In this document: piece by piece, positions 1 to 11,768 of the stretch
How positions within the stretch are numbered: position 1 is the stretch's first letter
Layout of the letters: every line of letters starts with the position of its first letter
Assembly: GCA_021234155.1 (NCBI GenBank)
Contig: JAJEKV010000041.1
Location: 7,510,917 to 7,574,916, forward strand
DNA from: Isoetes taiwanensis
Lineage: Eukaryota; Streptophyta; Lycopodiopsida; Isoetales; Isoetaceae
Length of the DNA stretch: 64,000 nucleotides
Direction of reading: 5' to 3'
Notes under the pieces: model-generated
The model's database searches: none
Seen by the model: the letters and a program-made list of their open reading frames with translations, nothing else
Told to the model about the DNA's origin: nothing
Translations under genes and position numbers: made by a program

Positions 1-172
1 CATTGGCATTATTATATCTTCCTCCCAAACAAGAGAGATATGGTTTGATTGGACATTGTGTGACATATTTGGTTTTAGCATTCCAACATAGACAAATACT
101 AATGCCCAATGATTAATTTTAAATGAAATTGTCTTTACACAGAGAGTTGATTCTACAAATTAAATGTTACTG

Positions 173-500
173 GTAAACGTGTGCCCGGCGTTGCCGGGCT
201 AATGTCCTGGCATGTGATTTTACTCAGCCTTTAACGTCCATATGTGCAACCTTGACAATAGCGCACGTTGATGTTCGCAAAAATGGACATTATTTGCTTT
301 TATAAGTATTTTGTCTATTGAAATTGTCTAATGACAGTTCATCAATGTATTGAGTTTACTACATTATCCAATAGTAAATGTGTGTCAGGCGTTGCCACGC
401 TAATGTCTTGGCTTGTGCTTTTACTTGGCCTTTAATGTCCATGTGTGCAACTACTCACAACACCATGGGTTGATGCTTGCAAGAATGGTCATGATTTGCT
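173..500. repeat. Two diverged tandem units, period about 201 bp
   Basis: Units start at 173 and 374 with a GTAAA(C/T)GTGTG core, then a GGCGTTGCC segment, CTAATGTC(C/T)TGGC, a (T/C)GCAA turn and TTTGCT(T/A)TT. A third short copy of the first ~20 bases lies at 2108, just outside the right inverted repeat. In the first unit CCCGGCGTTGCCGGG can form a hairpin; in the second the stem is eroded. Confidence 0.6.
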
Positions 501-1168
501 ATTGTATTTCTGTTGCATAGTAAACATAAAACATTAGAGGTGATATAATAAATGATTTTTTACTGAACGTGGAAAGCAATATCGCGAAATGACCACTAAA
601 ACTCGGTGATCATCTCTATCACAAACATGGACTAATGCTCCAAATCTAGGATTTCCAAATCCCAAAGGCTCATTATGTCTATCGTGTTCTATTGGAACCC
701 TACATCAAGGTGGTCATAAAATGGAGTAGCAGCAAATGAAAATGGTAATTGAAATTTTCCCAATTGGAAGAAAAAACGTTAGAGGAAGATACTTTTAAGT
801 AACTTAGAGGAGTTTGATAATTGAGACTCACGCTTTGGTAATTCTAAAAGATGCAAAATCTTAAAAAAGAACATCTAGAAGATTTTTGGTTGTTTCCCTA
901 AGTATGACATTTCTTCCAAAATGGATGCTTGAGAATGTTTCGGCAACCATTGCATTAAAAAATCGATGAATGGTTGTTTTAGCAATTGCATACTCGTGTT
1001 ACCTCATTCACCTCATTCTAGGCCGACCACATCAATATATTTTCTCATTTATGAGGATGTGCTTGTGAATGTCATAATATGGAAATTTTCTACAATTTGT
1101 AAACAAAATATGTGTCCATCCATTTATGAATGAGACCCGAAATAATGAAATGGGAGGACACACTTTCT

Positions 1169-1773
1169 ACTTTGCATTTGTGGCAAGGTTTTTTCATGTG
1201 GAAAAACAATAAGAAATAATCCCAACTATATAACTCAAAATACAACTAAATAATCTATGTTTTAAAACAAATAATACACAAATAACAAATAATACAACCA
1301 TTACAATCTATATCTATGTTTTAGACAACTTCCATACCAGGTGCCTTTTCAACAGTTTGCCCCGAAAGTGTGCTTCCAATCATTTCAACTATAGTACATT
1401 GTACATTATTATGTTATATTTGAAGACAACCTTCAAAAAACATAAGACCTATTTAGATAGATTAGAGACATTTTTGAGGATTCAGAATATGATACAATCC
1501 ATCCTTCCACCGCTTTGTACTTTGCATTTGTGGCAAGGTTTTTTCATGTGGACGCAACAATAAGAAATAATCCCAACTATATAACTCAAAATACAACTAA
1601 ATAATCTATGTTTTAAACAAATAATACACAAATAACAAATAATACAACCATTACAATCTATATCTATGTTTTAGACAACTTCAATACCGTGCCTTTTCAA
1701 CAGTTGCCATGCTAGAGTGTGCTTCCAATCATTTCAACTATAGTACATTGTACATTATTATGTTATATTTGAA
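1169..1773. repeat. 255-bp direct repeat, period 350 bp
   Basis: The segment 1169-1424 recurs at 1519-1773 with few changes; both begin ACTTTGCATTTGTGGCAAGG and end in GTTATATTTGA. The ~95 bp between them is unique. This is an internal duplication of the inverted-repeat element. Confidence 0.8.
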
Positions 1774-1812
1774 TCTTTTGTGCTTCCTTCCCTGCAATGA
1801 TTTCAAATGCAA

Positions 1813-1942
1813 CTCCTTTGTTCTCTCATTTTACAATTTATGACTCAAAATAACATTTAATTTGTAGAATCAACTCTCTCCTTTGTTCTCTCATTTTACA
1901 ATTTATGACTCAAAATAACATTTAATTTGTAGAATCAACTCT
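1813..1942. repeat. 65-bp perfect tandem duplication
   Basis: The unit starting CTCCTTTGTTCTCTC at 1813 is repeated immediately at 1878. The second copy runs straight into the right inverted repeat, so part of the repeat arm (TTTAATTTGTAGAATC) is present one extra time. Confidence 0.85.
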
Positions 1943-2084
1943 CTGTGTAAAGACAATTTCATTTAAAATTAATCATTGGGCATTAGTATTTGTCTATGTT
2001 GGAATGCTAAAACCAAATATGTCACACAATGTCCAATCAAACCATATCTCTCTTGTTTGGGAGGAAGATATAATAATGCCAATG

Positions 2085-5000
2085 AGAGTACGTCCAAAGT
2101 CCAAAGCGTAAAACGTGTGCCCAGTGTTGCAATATGTCCCAATATGTTCCATCAGGTTTTTACAATTTGAATTCAGAAAGGTATGGTAAATGGCATATTG
2201 ATTTTGCAATTACAAACATTCTGTAGCTTCCCAAACAAACATGTAGCTAAAACAATTTACTCTACCAATATTCTACATGTTCTACATGGCTGCCATTAAA
2301 AATAAGAAACAGTTATCCTAGCTCCAAATCTACCCGTTTTTCATATACTGCACAATGTTTGTTAAGTGCCACAAAACCTTCTTGAGCCACATGGAAAGAT
2401 CACATCAGATCCTTGCATGAACAACAGTCCTAACAAATCTTTTTGATGATCTTTACCAATGCCTTCTGAATTACTGCTGCTAATTAGCATGCTGCCATCA
2501 TTTCAAATCAAACAAACCATTGCCATCATTACTTCTTCAGTTCTTCAAGTTTAATCAGTAGTACTTGTTCTAGTCTGCAAACTCATATCTCAACATGTAA
2601 TGTGAGGTCCAGAGATTGTACAAAACCTGCAGCACATTGATGATATGAGAAAGCAATAGCCATGCGGACACGGTTGCATCACTACACTAATAAACTACCA
2701 AAGCAAGCTAAATGAAACCATCTCCACAATGCTCATGCATACCGGCAAGCAAAGGAAAAGATCAAAAGGGCACACGTTTATTTGGTCGAAGGCTACCGAT
2801 CTTGAAGCACATTTGTTACTTAAATTTTTAGAATGCATACCTTCAAAAGGACTTCTAGCATTGCTGATTGAGCTGCTTCCAAAATCCTCATGGAGCTCAA
2901 ATGTCAGGAAGCAACTACCTCTCTGTTCGCATGCTTATTAAACCTTGAAAACAAAGATATTAAGGGTGTCTTTGTTCACGTTGCCAAAGCACTGCTTGAA
3001 CAACAATGACAGGAAGCTGCATATGCAAGCCATTCACCAAAACCATTTAAATTCGTTATTTGTGCTGCAGAGCTCCACATCTGTACAGACAAAGCAAGAA
3101 ACCATGGAATATAAAAGCTCTATTAAGAGGAGAAGAAAACATCAGAAAGAGTACGACCTGAGTCATGGCCCAACTGTTTTGGTTCAAGCAAATACAAATC
3201 TTGAAGCAAATAGTAAGTGTGGGCATATTGTGCTTGTGGCTTGTTATGATAACATGAGTCATCGATTATCAAAAGAATCCCTGTTGCCTGTTACCCTGAA
3301 CACAACAAATACAATATCATGGTCTGGAAGTTCATAAATCAGGTTTAAATCGTCACTAATTGATCAATGGTAGAAGTATTTGTGTGGCTTCCCATCATTT
3401 GTTGCAGCTAGATTTAAGCGAGTCACTAACTTATAGTCCACCATAACCAGTCAAATGATCCAGACTCAAAAAGAAGAATGAATCTCAAGTAAGAAAATAG
3501 CATCTATAAGATAAATTGTTTATAGAATACACTTACAGAATAAAGATTTGCAGAATGATTGCCCTAAATATTGCGTAGTTCAAATGGGAACTTTGAAATT
3601 ATGCAACAGTGCTAGAAATATCCCTTCCATGCAGGGCTTGCAAGGATGCAATGAATGTCGGTCTCCCTATTTCAGATATTCCATTCTAAACAATCCCTGC
3701 TTTAAAACTCCGTGATTAGAAAACTCTGCGGAACCCTGTGATTAGAAAAGCTTTGTGAATAGGACCCTGTGTTTTGAAAACCCCGTGATTAGAACTGCAA
3801 CAATTCTTCAAGAGATACTCTGCTCCAACGATTCTTTTAGAGGTGCTGACGTCCTGTTCCTGTTCCTCTGATTTCAGGGGTTTCAGGGATGATGGTAGGC
3901 AGAGGAATGTCCGGCGTAACGGCGTAACGGCAGCAGCATGCGTTACCCACCGCCCACTGCCCAAAGAAAGGGGGCAAAATTTTTTGCCGGGAGGCAAGAG
4001 GCAAGAACATGTATAGATGCAAAAAGAATAGAGAAAAAACGGTTGTTTACCTTTTTTTATTTGAAGCAGGATACCATGCAGATCCGATCAGTAAACAAAA
4101 GGCCACAGCTGATGACCCACATCCTCTGGACATCACCATATATCCACATTGGGAGGCACCGACTGTGGATGGCCCAAAAACGAAAAGCCAACAGAAAAAA
4201 TTGGTGGATCAAATAACAGAACTTTTCTGCTTGTCATGTCTTTAACTTGATGTTCTTCTGCATTTGCTTGGTGATGATGCTTCTACATTTGAATCAACGA
4301 ACTTGCAGATGCAGGCCCTCTACACCCAAAAAAACCTCCACAAAAATTACCTACTTCAGAACCAAATCGGCCACTTTAGGCTCAAACATTATTGTAGTAT
4401 TGGAAAATCGACCACTTTAGGCTGATTCGCTCTCATCACCTGCAAAACAGAGAGTTGCTATTGACATTGTGAAGCAGTTTCATAATATATCTTTAAGCAG
4501 ATCCAGATCAAACATGGAAGAAAGAAAAAATGATGCCATTTCGATATAGAATCAAAGTATGAGAGGAAAACCAGTGCCTTCCCTCGATTCCCATGCTTTC
4601 CCACTGCCATTTGTGCTTCCTGGAAGATCAAAACCCCAGAAAGAATGAAAAATGCAGAAAGAATGCTTCAGCGATTATCTGCTGCACCGACTGCTTATAA
4701 AACGGATTCAAAGCTGTTTCACCTGGAAGATCACATTTGTTGGTCCAAGAAATCAGATAAGGAGATGGCATGGCCGCAGTGACAATGGGCACAGATCCGA
4801 CCTCAGAACAAAAAACCTCTTTCCAGATTCACTGGGCAGGAAGACGTACCTGCCGAAATAGAGAAGGCTGGCTCCACCATCATTGCGCCGCAGAGCCGTT
4901 CTATTGCTAGTCCGATCAATCCTTGGAGTAAAAAAACGCTCGCCGTTTTCACCACGAAAGGAACAATGTAAAAAAGACAGCATTCCCAGAAAATGAAGAA

Positions 5001-5093
5001 AACGGCGTAACATCGCCGGAAAAAGCGTAAGCGCCAGCGTTAGCACCGCCGGAAAACCACAATTTAAATAAGTAGATACACACTAGAATTTTC
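2085..5093. other. Intergenic stretch without a recognisable gene
   Basis: Open frames of 60-130 codons occur on both strands (for example 2945-3337 plus and 4753-5046 minus), but none shows a domain, a codon pattern or a splice structure I can support. There are short local repeats: CCGTGATTAGAA-type units around 3710-3800, and a CCACTTTAGGCT motif twice at about 4370-4425. The bases just before 5094 are the unknown flank of retrotransposon remnant A. Confidence 0.5.
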
Positions 5094-6297
5094 TGTAGAA
5101 TATTTTGTAGCAAAAATTGTAGAATAATATATCAGAGATGGATTTGACAACTTGGCAATCGATTTGAATTGATATGGAGGTAAATATATCATGATAACAG
5201 AATATAAGGATGCTTCATAGCTTTAAATCACAGGAAAATAATCTTCTCAAGTCAATAAATAATTTTTGAAGGTAATGTCAACCAAATCTTGTGGATCCAG
5301 TTGAGGAGAGCTCAAGAACTTCAAGGATCGTCCAGATCTTGCTCAGCAATGATCAATGTAGGATCTGAATACTTCTGGGCCTTCGAAAATGCTCTGATTG
5401 CGTTTCCCCTATATATAGTTTTTTGGATTTCGGTTTCAGTGATTTCGGGTGACAAATTTAGGCTTAAATTATTGCTTAAGTTCTGGGATCCAAGAATAGA
5501 TTGGTTGCAGGGAGAATGGAACCAAATCCGGCGTGATTCGAGCCAGAAACTCGGATTTAGGGTTCATGGCCGTATATTTCGGGGAATTTCCGCGATACGG
5601 TTCGCGTATTTCCCTTAAATATGCTGGGAATATTCCTGTATTTGGGATTTTAGGAAAGTTCTACCATGGTTCAAGCTTAAAGCTTATATTATCTTGGAGT
5701 TTTATGCATGCTTTAGACCATGGTATCAAATACCCATAACCTAATTTGAAGTTATTAGGACCATGAGACCAATTTGAAGGAGTGAAGGGCCAACAAGGGT
5801 TTAACCATAAAATAGGGGGTGAGAAATAGAGATTGGCAATAGGGGCAATAAAGGCTCATGTGGATAGTGGAGATAGATGACAATAAGATATGGATGTGAA
5901 GAAAACAAGGTATGGAGTAAGTGTGTATGGCAAGGAAAAAGCAAATGTGGGGGGCAATGATGCAAAAGTGGCTAGGGAATATAAGAAGGGAAAAATGGCT
6001 AAACAAGGTGACAAGGGTGAAACCATAAAGGGGAATCTTCCAAACTATATCTTCCAAACTTCATAACCCAGAATCTTCTAGAGCATATTCCTGACTAAGC
6101 ATTTGACTTTGAATAAAATACCTTTTGTGAAGTTTGAACCTTGAGCATTGTTTGACTTGAAGCATGAACATTTTTTGACCTCCATAACAATGTTGAGTGA
6201 CAATAATCTTCCAAGCTTTGCCCTAGTCTTCTAAAATGAGTTGACCTAGTTTGAACATATGGATCCTTCATTAGCATGTTGCCCTTTGGGGGCAACA
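5094..6297 (-). repeat. Partial 3' LTR of remnant A
   Basis: It is homologous over its length to the B LTR (for example ATCAGAGA(T/G)GGATTTGACAACTTGG and CTGGGCCTTCGAAAATG occur in both) and ends with TGTTGCCC, a short loop and GGGCAACA at 6277-6297. The homology starts at TGTAGAATATTTTG (5094). The B LTR extends another ~575 bp toward its internal side, so this copy is truncated there. Confidence 0.7.
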
Positions 6298-7072
6298 GTG
6301 TGAATGCAAGTGTTGATGAAATGAGTGTGTAGTGGAATAATGTGAATGGAGTATGTTGAGTGAGAAAAGGCAGAAGTGAATGTGAATCATGACAAGATGG
6401 TGATGGAATGATGGTGAATGGAATATATAGTGAGTGAGAAAAGGTAAAAGTGAGCGTGAATATGACAAGGTGGTGATGAAATGGAGATGAAGTGAGTGTG
6501 CAAGTGTTTAAGACTTCGCCAAAACAAGAAAATGTATGTCTTCTTCTTGGTCCTCAACAAGTACAACTCTGCTGTGATGGTAAAGATGAATTGCAGAGTG
6601 CTTTTCTTCTTTAGGGAATGAGAACAAGAATAAGGGGTTTAAATGGAAGGTAAGGCTACTTATGACAGATGAAAAAATATGGAGGAAGAATGCACCTGTC
6701 ATGGAAACACACAAACCAATTAGTCTCAGAACCTTGCAACTCTGCTATGATGGTGAAGGTGATTTTGCAGAGTGCTGTTAAGGTATGGAAAAACAAGAAT
6801 AGAAGGCTGGATGGATGGTAGGAATGCTTAAAGACAGGTGAATAAAAATGGAAGAAGGATGCTCCTGCATATGACACTTGGCAATCATTAGTATCAACCT
6901 TGTTCTTGAGATCATTTGTACTATTATCTGGTCAAATCAACCTATAAACATGAAACCAATTCTATTAGAGTAATGTGCTCAAAGTCAAACTGTTCTATCT
7001 ACTGAAATAGTGTGCTTAAAAATCAAACTGAATTAACTACTTTAAAACTACTATAAATCTCTAAACTTTTTT
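6298..7072 (-). repeat. Remnant A 3' untranslated region with two ~172-bp tandem units
   Basis: It lies between the pol stop and the 3' LTR. Units starting CAACTCTGCT at about 6563 and 6735 are diverged tandem copies. Each carries ACTCTGC and GCAGAGT, able to form a 7-bp stem. The same arrangement is present at 8324-8640 in element B. Minus-strand open frames here are not genes. Confidence 0.6.
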
Positions 7073-7580
7073 TTAATGAAAGAAGAGGGACAAGCAAGCA
7101 TGCTGGTCCCAATACCTTTTCAGGTGCAGGATATTGATTGGATTTGGCAGTGGCATTCCTGAAGCAACCTCTTGTAACCAATAAGAGTTAGCACCTGCAG
7201 GTTCCAGCACTACAAAGGGTCCTTCCCAAATATTGTCAAATTTGCCAGCTGAGTCTTCCTTTGACTTGTTCCATTTAAGAACAAGCTGGGCAAAGGATAG
7301 CAATCCTTAATAGTTGCCTTGTTCAAGTCTCTGTAGTCAATACATATTTTAATGGTTTTGTTCTTTTTCTCAACAGGCACAATGCAAGACAACAATTCAG
7401 GGTTTACAATTTCTGTTATTACACCAGCATCTTTCATCCTATGCAATTCATCCTTAATGAGATCAAGTAATGCCACATTTATCCTTCCGAGTTTTTGCAT
7501 GACAGGCTTCATTCCCTCTTTGATTTTTATCTCAAATTCACACACACCCCTATCAACACCAATCAGCTCATTGTAGTCAT
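7073..7580 (-). pseudogene. Remnant A pol fragments, RT start joined to pol C-terminus by deletion
   Basis: On the minus strand, bases from 7580 leftward encode DYNELIGVDRGVCEFEIK, continue into the RT N-terminal region (CIDYRDLNKATIKDCYPLP) and then switch near 7288 to the end of pol. There the other frame reads KWNKSKEDSAGKFDNIWEGP, followed by the SYWLQEV and LPNPINILHLKRY block that ends pol in every copy of this family. RT palm, RNase H and integrase are missing. The join lies inside GGGCAAAGGATA, similar to RT sequence in the sister copies, so it looks like an internal deletion. Confidence 0.75.
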
Positions 7581-7618
7581 CGAGAGAAAAATGGGTCACT
7601 CGAAAGCTCATAGCTACG

Positions 7619-7962
<344 letters not shown>

Positions 7963-8023
7963 ATGACTTAACCTGACTTGAATGCATAGAACACAATTAG
8001 CATGTTGCCCTTTGGGGGCAACA
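7963..8023 (-). repeat. 61-bp stub of the 3' LTR of element B
   Basis: Identical in content to the outer end of the B 5' LTR (15887-15947): AATGACTTAACCTGACTTG, then CACAATTAGCATG and the terminal palindrome. Homology stops abruptly at 7963, so the rest of this LTR was lost. Confidence 0.75.
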
Positions 8024-8826
8024 TCTCGCCAAAACAAAAGAATGGCTGGTCCCCTCAGCCATAGAGGGTCTTCAACTTTGTACCAAGGTGCCTAAGTGAG
8101 AATCATGGTAGAGAGAGGGTGTAATGTGTAAGTGTTGATGGAATAAGAGTGAATATGGTGGTGGAAGGATGTGAGTGAAATATGATGAGTGAAAAAAGGA
8201 TGAGAATGAGTGTGAATATGATAGGGTGATGATGGGGATGGAGTGTATGAGGGTGAAGTAAATGTGCAAGTGTTGAGATCTCGCCAAAATAAAAGAATGT
8301 GTGCCTCCTTGATCCTTTAAAGAGCAACTCTGCTATGATGGTGAAGCTGAATTGCAGAGTGCTTTCTTTTGGGAATGAAAAACAAGAATAAGGAGTTTAA
8401 ATGGATGGCAGGACTACTTATGGCAGATGAATGAAAATGGAGAAAGGATGCACCTGTCATGGAAACACACAAACTAGTTAGTCTCAAAACCTTGCAACTC
8501 TGCTATGGTGGTGAAGCTGAATTGCAGAGTGCTTTTATGGGGATGAAAACAGGAGTAAGAAGTCTAGATGAGTAGCAGGACCACTTATGGCAGGTGAATA
8601 AAGATGGAAAAAAGGATGCTCCTGCATATGGCACTTGGTAAAGCATTAGTAATCACTCTTTTTCTTGAGATCACTTATATTGTCCTCAGGTCAGCCCAAC
8701 CTACAAACATAAAATTAACTTATCAAAGTAACATGCTCAGAAATCAAATAGATCTAACTATTCTAAACCTACCATAGATCTTTGAACTCTCTAGTGCAAA
8801 AAGAGGGACAAGCAAGCATGCTGGTC
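8024..8826 (-). repeat. Element B 3' UTR with two 170-bp tandem units and a hairpin
   Basis: Next to the LTR stub is CTCGCCAAAACAAAAG followed by GGCTGG-TCCCCT-CAGCC, a hairpin also seen next to LTR E (41598-41640). Further in, units at 8324 and 8494 (period 170) repeat GCAACTCTGCTATG...GCAGAGTGCTTT. No coding frame is conserved with the sister copy A. Confidence 0.6.
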
Positions 8827-10237
8827 TCAATACCTTTTCAAATGCAGGATATTGATAGGGTTTGGTAACAACATTCCTGAGGCAACCTCTTGTAGCCAAT
8901 ATGAATTGGTACCTGCAGATTCCAGCACCACAAAGGGTCCTTCCCAAATATTATCAAACTTGCCAGCTGAGTCTTCTTTTGACTTATTCCACTTAAGGAC
9001 AAGCTCCCCCTTCCTAAAAGTACCCTGTATTCTATGTGCAGCTTTGAATGCAGCCAGATCTTTAGCCTTTTTCAGCAAATTAGTATTCTCAGCTTCCATT
9101 CTATATTCATCTAGGTGCAGCAAGGCATTCAATCTTTCTTGCAAAGGCATGTTCAAAAGGTAAGCATAATTTATGAGCCAATCTCAGGGAAGGCAACTCG
9201 AGTTCCACTGGTAAAACTGCCTCTATGCCATAAACCAAATTGAAAGGTGTATGATTTGTAGCTGTTTTGATGGTGACTCTATAAGCCCAAAGTGCATCCA
9301 CTATTTTGACATGCCAATCCCTCTTGTTGACCTCAACTGTCTTCTGCAAAATATTTTTCAACACTTTGTTAGTGGCTTCAGCTTGTCCATTACCCTGAGG
9401 ATAGTATGAGGAGCTTTTGGTATGCTTGACCTTCAAAATGTCCAACAGGTTAGCAATAACTTCATTAACAAAAGGTGTACCCCTATCAGAATGCAACTGG
9501 AAAGGAATACCAAACCTGGAACAAACATTTTCATGTAAAAACCTTGCAGTTGTGGAGGCATTAGCCTGCCTCAAAGGTATAGCTTCTGCCCACTTGGTAA
9601 AACAGTCTGTGGCTACAATAATATGTTGATGTTGACCTGCAGAAGAAGGATTAATGGGGCCAATATAATCTAGTCCCCAAATCTGAAAAGGCCCTGGAGA
9701 TATGATGGTATTAAGGGCAGCTGGCAGTAAAATTCTTTTGCTAAAGATTTGGCATTGATGGCAAGTCTTTATAATCTCATAACAATCTTTAAAAACAGTA
9801 GGCCAGTAGTATCCAGACCTGAGAATCTTTTTTGCTGTAGTATCACCAGCAAAATGTCCTCCACAAATACCTTTATGCATTTCCCTGATAATTAGAGCAG
9901 ACTCACTTTCATCTACACACCTCAACAAGACTCCATCTTGGTTGACTTTGCACAGGACATTGTCTATCATCTTGAATTGTCTGCATTTATCCTTGAGTCT
10001 CCTTTTTTGGCTTGAAGTGAGGCTTGGGGAGATGATCCCATATTGTAAAAAGTCTCTAATAGGTTGTTGCCATCCCCCCTTAGCTTGATCTTCTGGAGTT
10101 ACCTCTATATGAGCTACTGCAAGTGAAGTGTCAGTAGTATCCAACTCATCTTCATGGTCAAAAAATATGTAAGGCAAATAAAGGCTAGGACTTCGTACCA
10201 AATGCAACTCTTTTACAGAAATATCATAACTTTGCAA
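8827..10237 (-). pseudogene. Element B integrase and pol C-terminus
   Basis: The frame 10237-9107 (376 codons) contains a complete integrase. There is an HHCC zinc site (HKGICGGHF ... CHQCQ), a DDE core with Asp in GLDYIGP, Asp in HSDRG and Glu in GNGQAEATNK, and the LWAYR and TPF(N/S)LVYG blocks. A frameshift near 9107-9156 leads into the tail frame (to about 8827), which carries the KWNKSKEDSAGKFDN linker and ends with NPINILHLKRY. No chromodomain follows. The tail pattern GPF..L...G..SYWL...LPNPIN is close to that of Tat-lineage plant elements. Apart from the frameshift this is the best preserved part of B. Confidence 0.85.
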
Positions 10238-10716
10238 CTTACAAGCCCATCTCTGGATCTTTGGCTTACTGGTTGCTTTACCAAACGTAAACCCATTGGA
10301 TTTTGCTTCATGTAGACTTGGACTTGACTCTTCAGAAGCAAGTGTCCTTGCCTATTGATAAGGAACATGAGTGCAGCAGCACTCTTTTCTATTCTGGTAT
10401 ATCTTTCTTCAAGGGCAGACCATTGTTTACTTGCAAATACTATGGTGTGTTTATCCTGCAAAATGGCTAATCCTATAGCCTTTTTAGTAACAGTAATATA
10501 AACTTCAAATGGCATGTTCAAATCTGGTTTTTTCAAAAGTGTGGCTTCACATATGGATAGAATGAGAAAGTCAAAGGCCTCTTGGCATTCTGAAGTCCAT
10601 GTGATAGGTATATGCTTACTTTCAGACTTAGAAAACTTGCCTACCCTTGTCAATCTAGAAATGGGACTCAAAATATGAGCAAAATTAGGAATATACATCC
10701 TGAGGAAACTTGTCAT
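10213..10716 (-). pseudogene. Element B end of RT and degenerate canonical RNase H
   Basis: The frame begins with the RT thumb (TSFLRMYIPNFAHI...). From about residue 69 it enters the position of the usual gypsy RNase H (10515-10280). The fold-like pattern is still visible (AIGLAILQ, IVFASKQWSALEERYTRIEK). The catalytic spots are changed: the TDAS position reads ITVT, the Glu of TEKE reads Ser in IEKS, and the TDHK position reads MKQN. The family normally needs these acids for catalysis, so I infer the domain is structural only. Element C has the same losses. Confidence 0.75.
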
Positions 10717-10739
10717 ATCAATAAAACTCTTAACCTGCT

Positions 10740-11366
10740 TTAGATTCTTGGGAGGTCTAGCTTTTTGAGGGCTTCAATCTTGTCTTGAGCAACTTGAATG
10801 CCTTGGTTGGATACTTCATGTCGTAAGAGTTGTCCTTTTGATGTGAAAAAGATGCACTTCTTTGGATTTAGATTAACTCCTGAACTCCTGCATAGGGAAC
10901 AAATTTTTGCAAGTAACTCCACATGATTAGTAGGATGAGAGCCTAGGCAAAGATCATCTAAGTACACCCTGAACTCTTCAGCAGACATTGATTTGAAAAT
11001 AACATCCATTGCCCTTTGGAAGGTAGCTGGAGCATTCATTAAACCGAAAGGCATTCTTTAGGGAGTGATGAAAGAAGTCTTTGGCTGGTCTTCTTCCTTA
11101 ATGCTAATCTGATTGAATCCCGAGAATCCATCTAAAAATGAGTACACCTCTTTACCTGATACAACATATAAGATCTCCTCTAAAAAAGGCAAAGGGTAAC
11201 AATCCTTGATGGTGGCTTTGTTGAGATCTCGATAGTCAATGCAAATTCTTAAAGCACCACTTTTTTCCTCCACGGGAACAATGCAAGATACCCATTCTGG
11301 ATTAATAATTTCAATAATAACTCCTGCATCTAACATCTTATCCAATTCATCTTTGATTAGTCCCAT
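10740..11366 (-). pseudogene. Element B reverse transcriptase core
   Basis: Two frames (11366-11058 and 11054-10740) join across an in-frame stop. They read CIDYRDLNKATIKDCYPLPF, YSFLDGFSGFNQISIKEED, MPFGLMNAPATFQRAMD and the catalytic YLDD in FRVYLDDLC, then the LNPKKC and GHEVS segments. This is a Ty3/gypsy reverse transcriptase. The stop between the frames falls between TPW-type residues and MPFG, so the protein cannot be made whole. Confidence 0.85.
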
Positions 11367-11435
11367 CAGTGAAGCATTGATTCTTCTTAATTTCTGAAAG
11401 ACAGGTTTACAACCTTCCTTGATCTTAATTTCAAA

Positions 11436-11768
11436 TTAGCATACCTCAGTTTTGATAACTGTGAGCTCTAAATAATCCCAAGCAAATACATCTTTCCTTT
11501 CTTCAAAAAACATTTGTATGCTCTCTTTGTTTTGATATTCAATCAGATCTCCAACAAACAGGGTTCTAGTCTTACCATTTTTTGTGATTACAATCTCTTC
11601 AGTATCTTTTTTCTCTGATGCATCAATGGTCAAAATAGGACAGAGTGCCTTTGCTTCATTGTCATCAAGGTCATCTTCAGGAATAGCTTGACATGAGAGT
11701 CTCCCTACACAAGGCATCAGCTTCAAATTTTTTTTCTCTTGGAATATGAGTGATCTTCTATGAAGCAA
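11436..11768 (-). pseudogene. Element B linker between extra RNase H and RT
   Basis: The frame contains ALCPILTIDAS, KNGKTRTLFVGDLIEY and KDVFAWDYLEL. The last block is the typical region just before gypsy RT (compare FAWDYKELLGIDK in element C). Its first ~15 residues are out of frame. Read one frame over they give HIPREKKFEADALCRE, which is the C-terminal end of the upstream RNase H. Confidence 0.7.

Larger units (their letters stand above)
1..2084. mobile_element. Non-autonomous DNA element with long terminal inverted repeats (left end may lie outside window)
   Basis: Bases 1-169 are the exact reverse complement of 1916-2084 (position i pairs with 2085-i), so the stretch has terminal inverted repeats of at least 169 bp. 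The outer end on the left is cut by the window edge, so the true element length and any target duplication cannot be read. The interior is AT-rich and holds no protein I recognise. It contains three internal duplications: a ~200-bp-spaced pair (173 and 374), a 255-bp direct repeat with a 350-bp period (1169-1424 and 1519-1773), and a 65-bp tandem repeat (1813-1942). Long inverted repeats are typical of Mutator-like or foldback elements, but without a transposase the superfamily is open. Confidence 0.6.
5094..7580 (-). mobile_element. Gypsy remnant A: 3' LTR part, 3' UTR and fused pol fragments
   Basis: This is the 3' part of a minus-strand Ty3/gypsy element of the same family as element B. 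From right to left it holds the start of the reverse transcriptase (about 7288-7580), a deletion, the last ~70 codons of pol (7073-7287), a 3' UTR with tandem repeats (6298-7072) and an LTR (5094-6297). The LTR matches 14671-15947 of element B but lacks the ~575 bp at the U5 side. Its outer end is the same palindromic TGTTGCC...GGCAACA. No target duplication can be matched between 5094 and 15947, so A is not simply the other end of B. Confidence 0.75.

Noticed and set aside
2729-3337. Adjacent plus-strand frames as exons of one gene
   Set aside because: No consistent splice sites and no similarity that I recognise.
4753-5046. Minus-strand 97-codon frame as a gene
   Set aside because: No domain, no neighbouring exons and low-complexity hydrophobic start; it is not supported.
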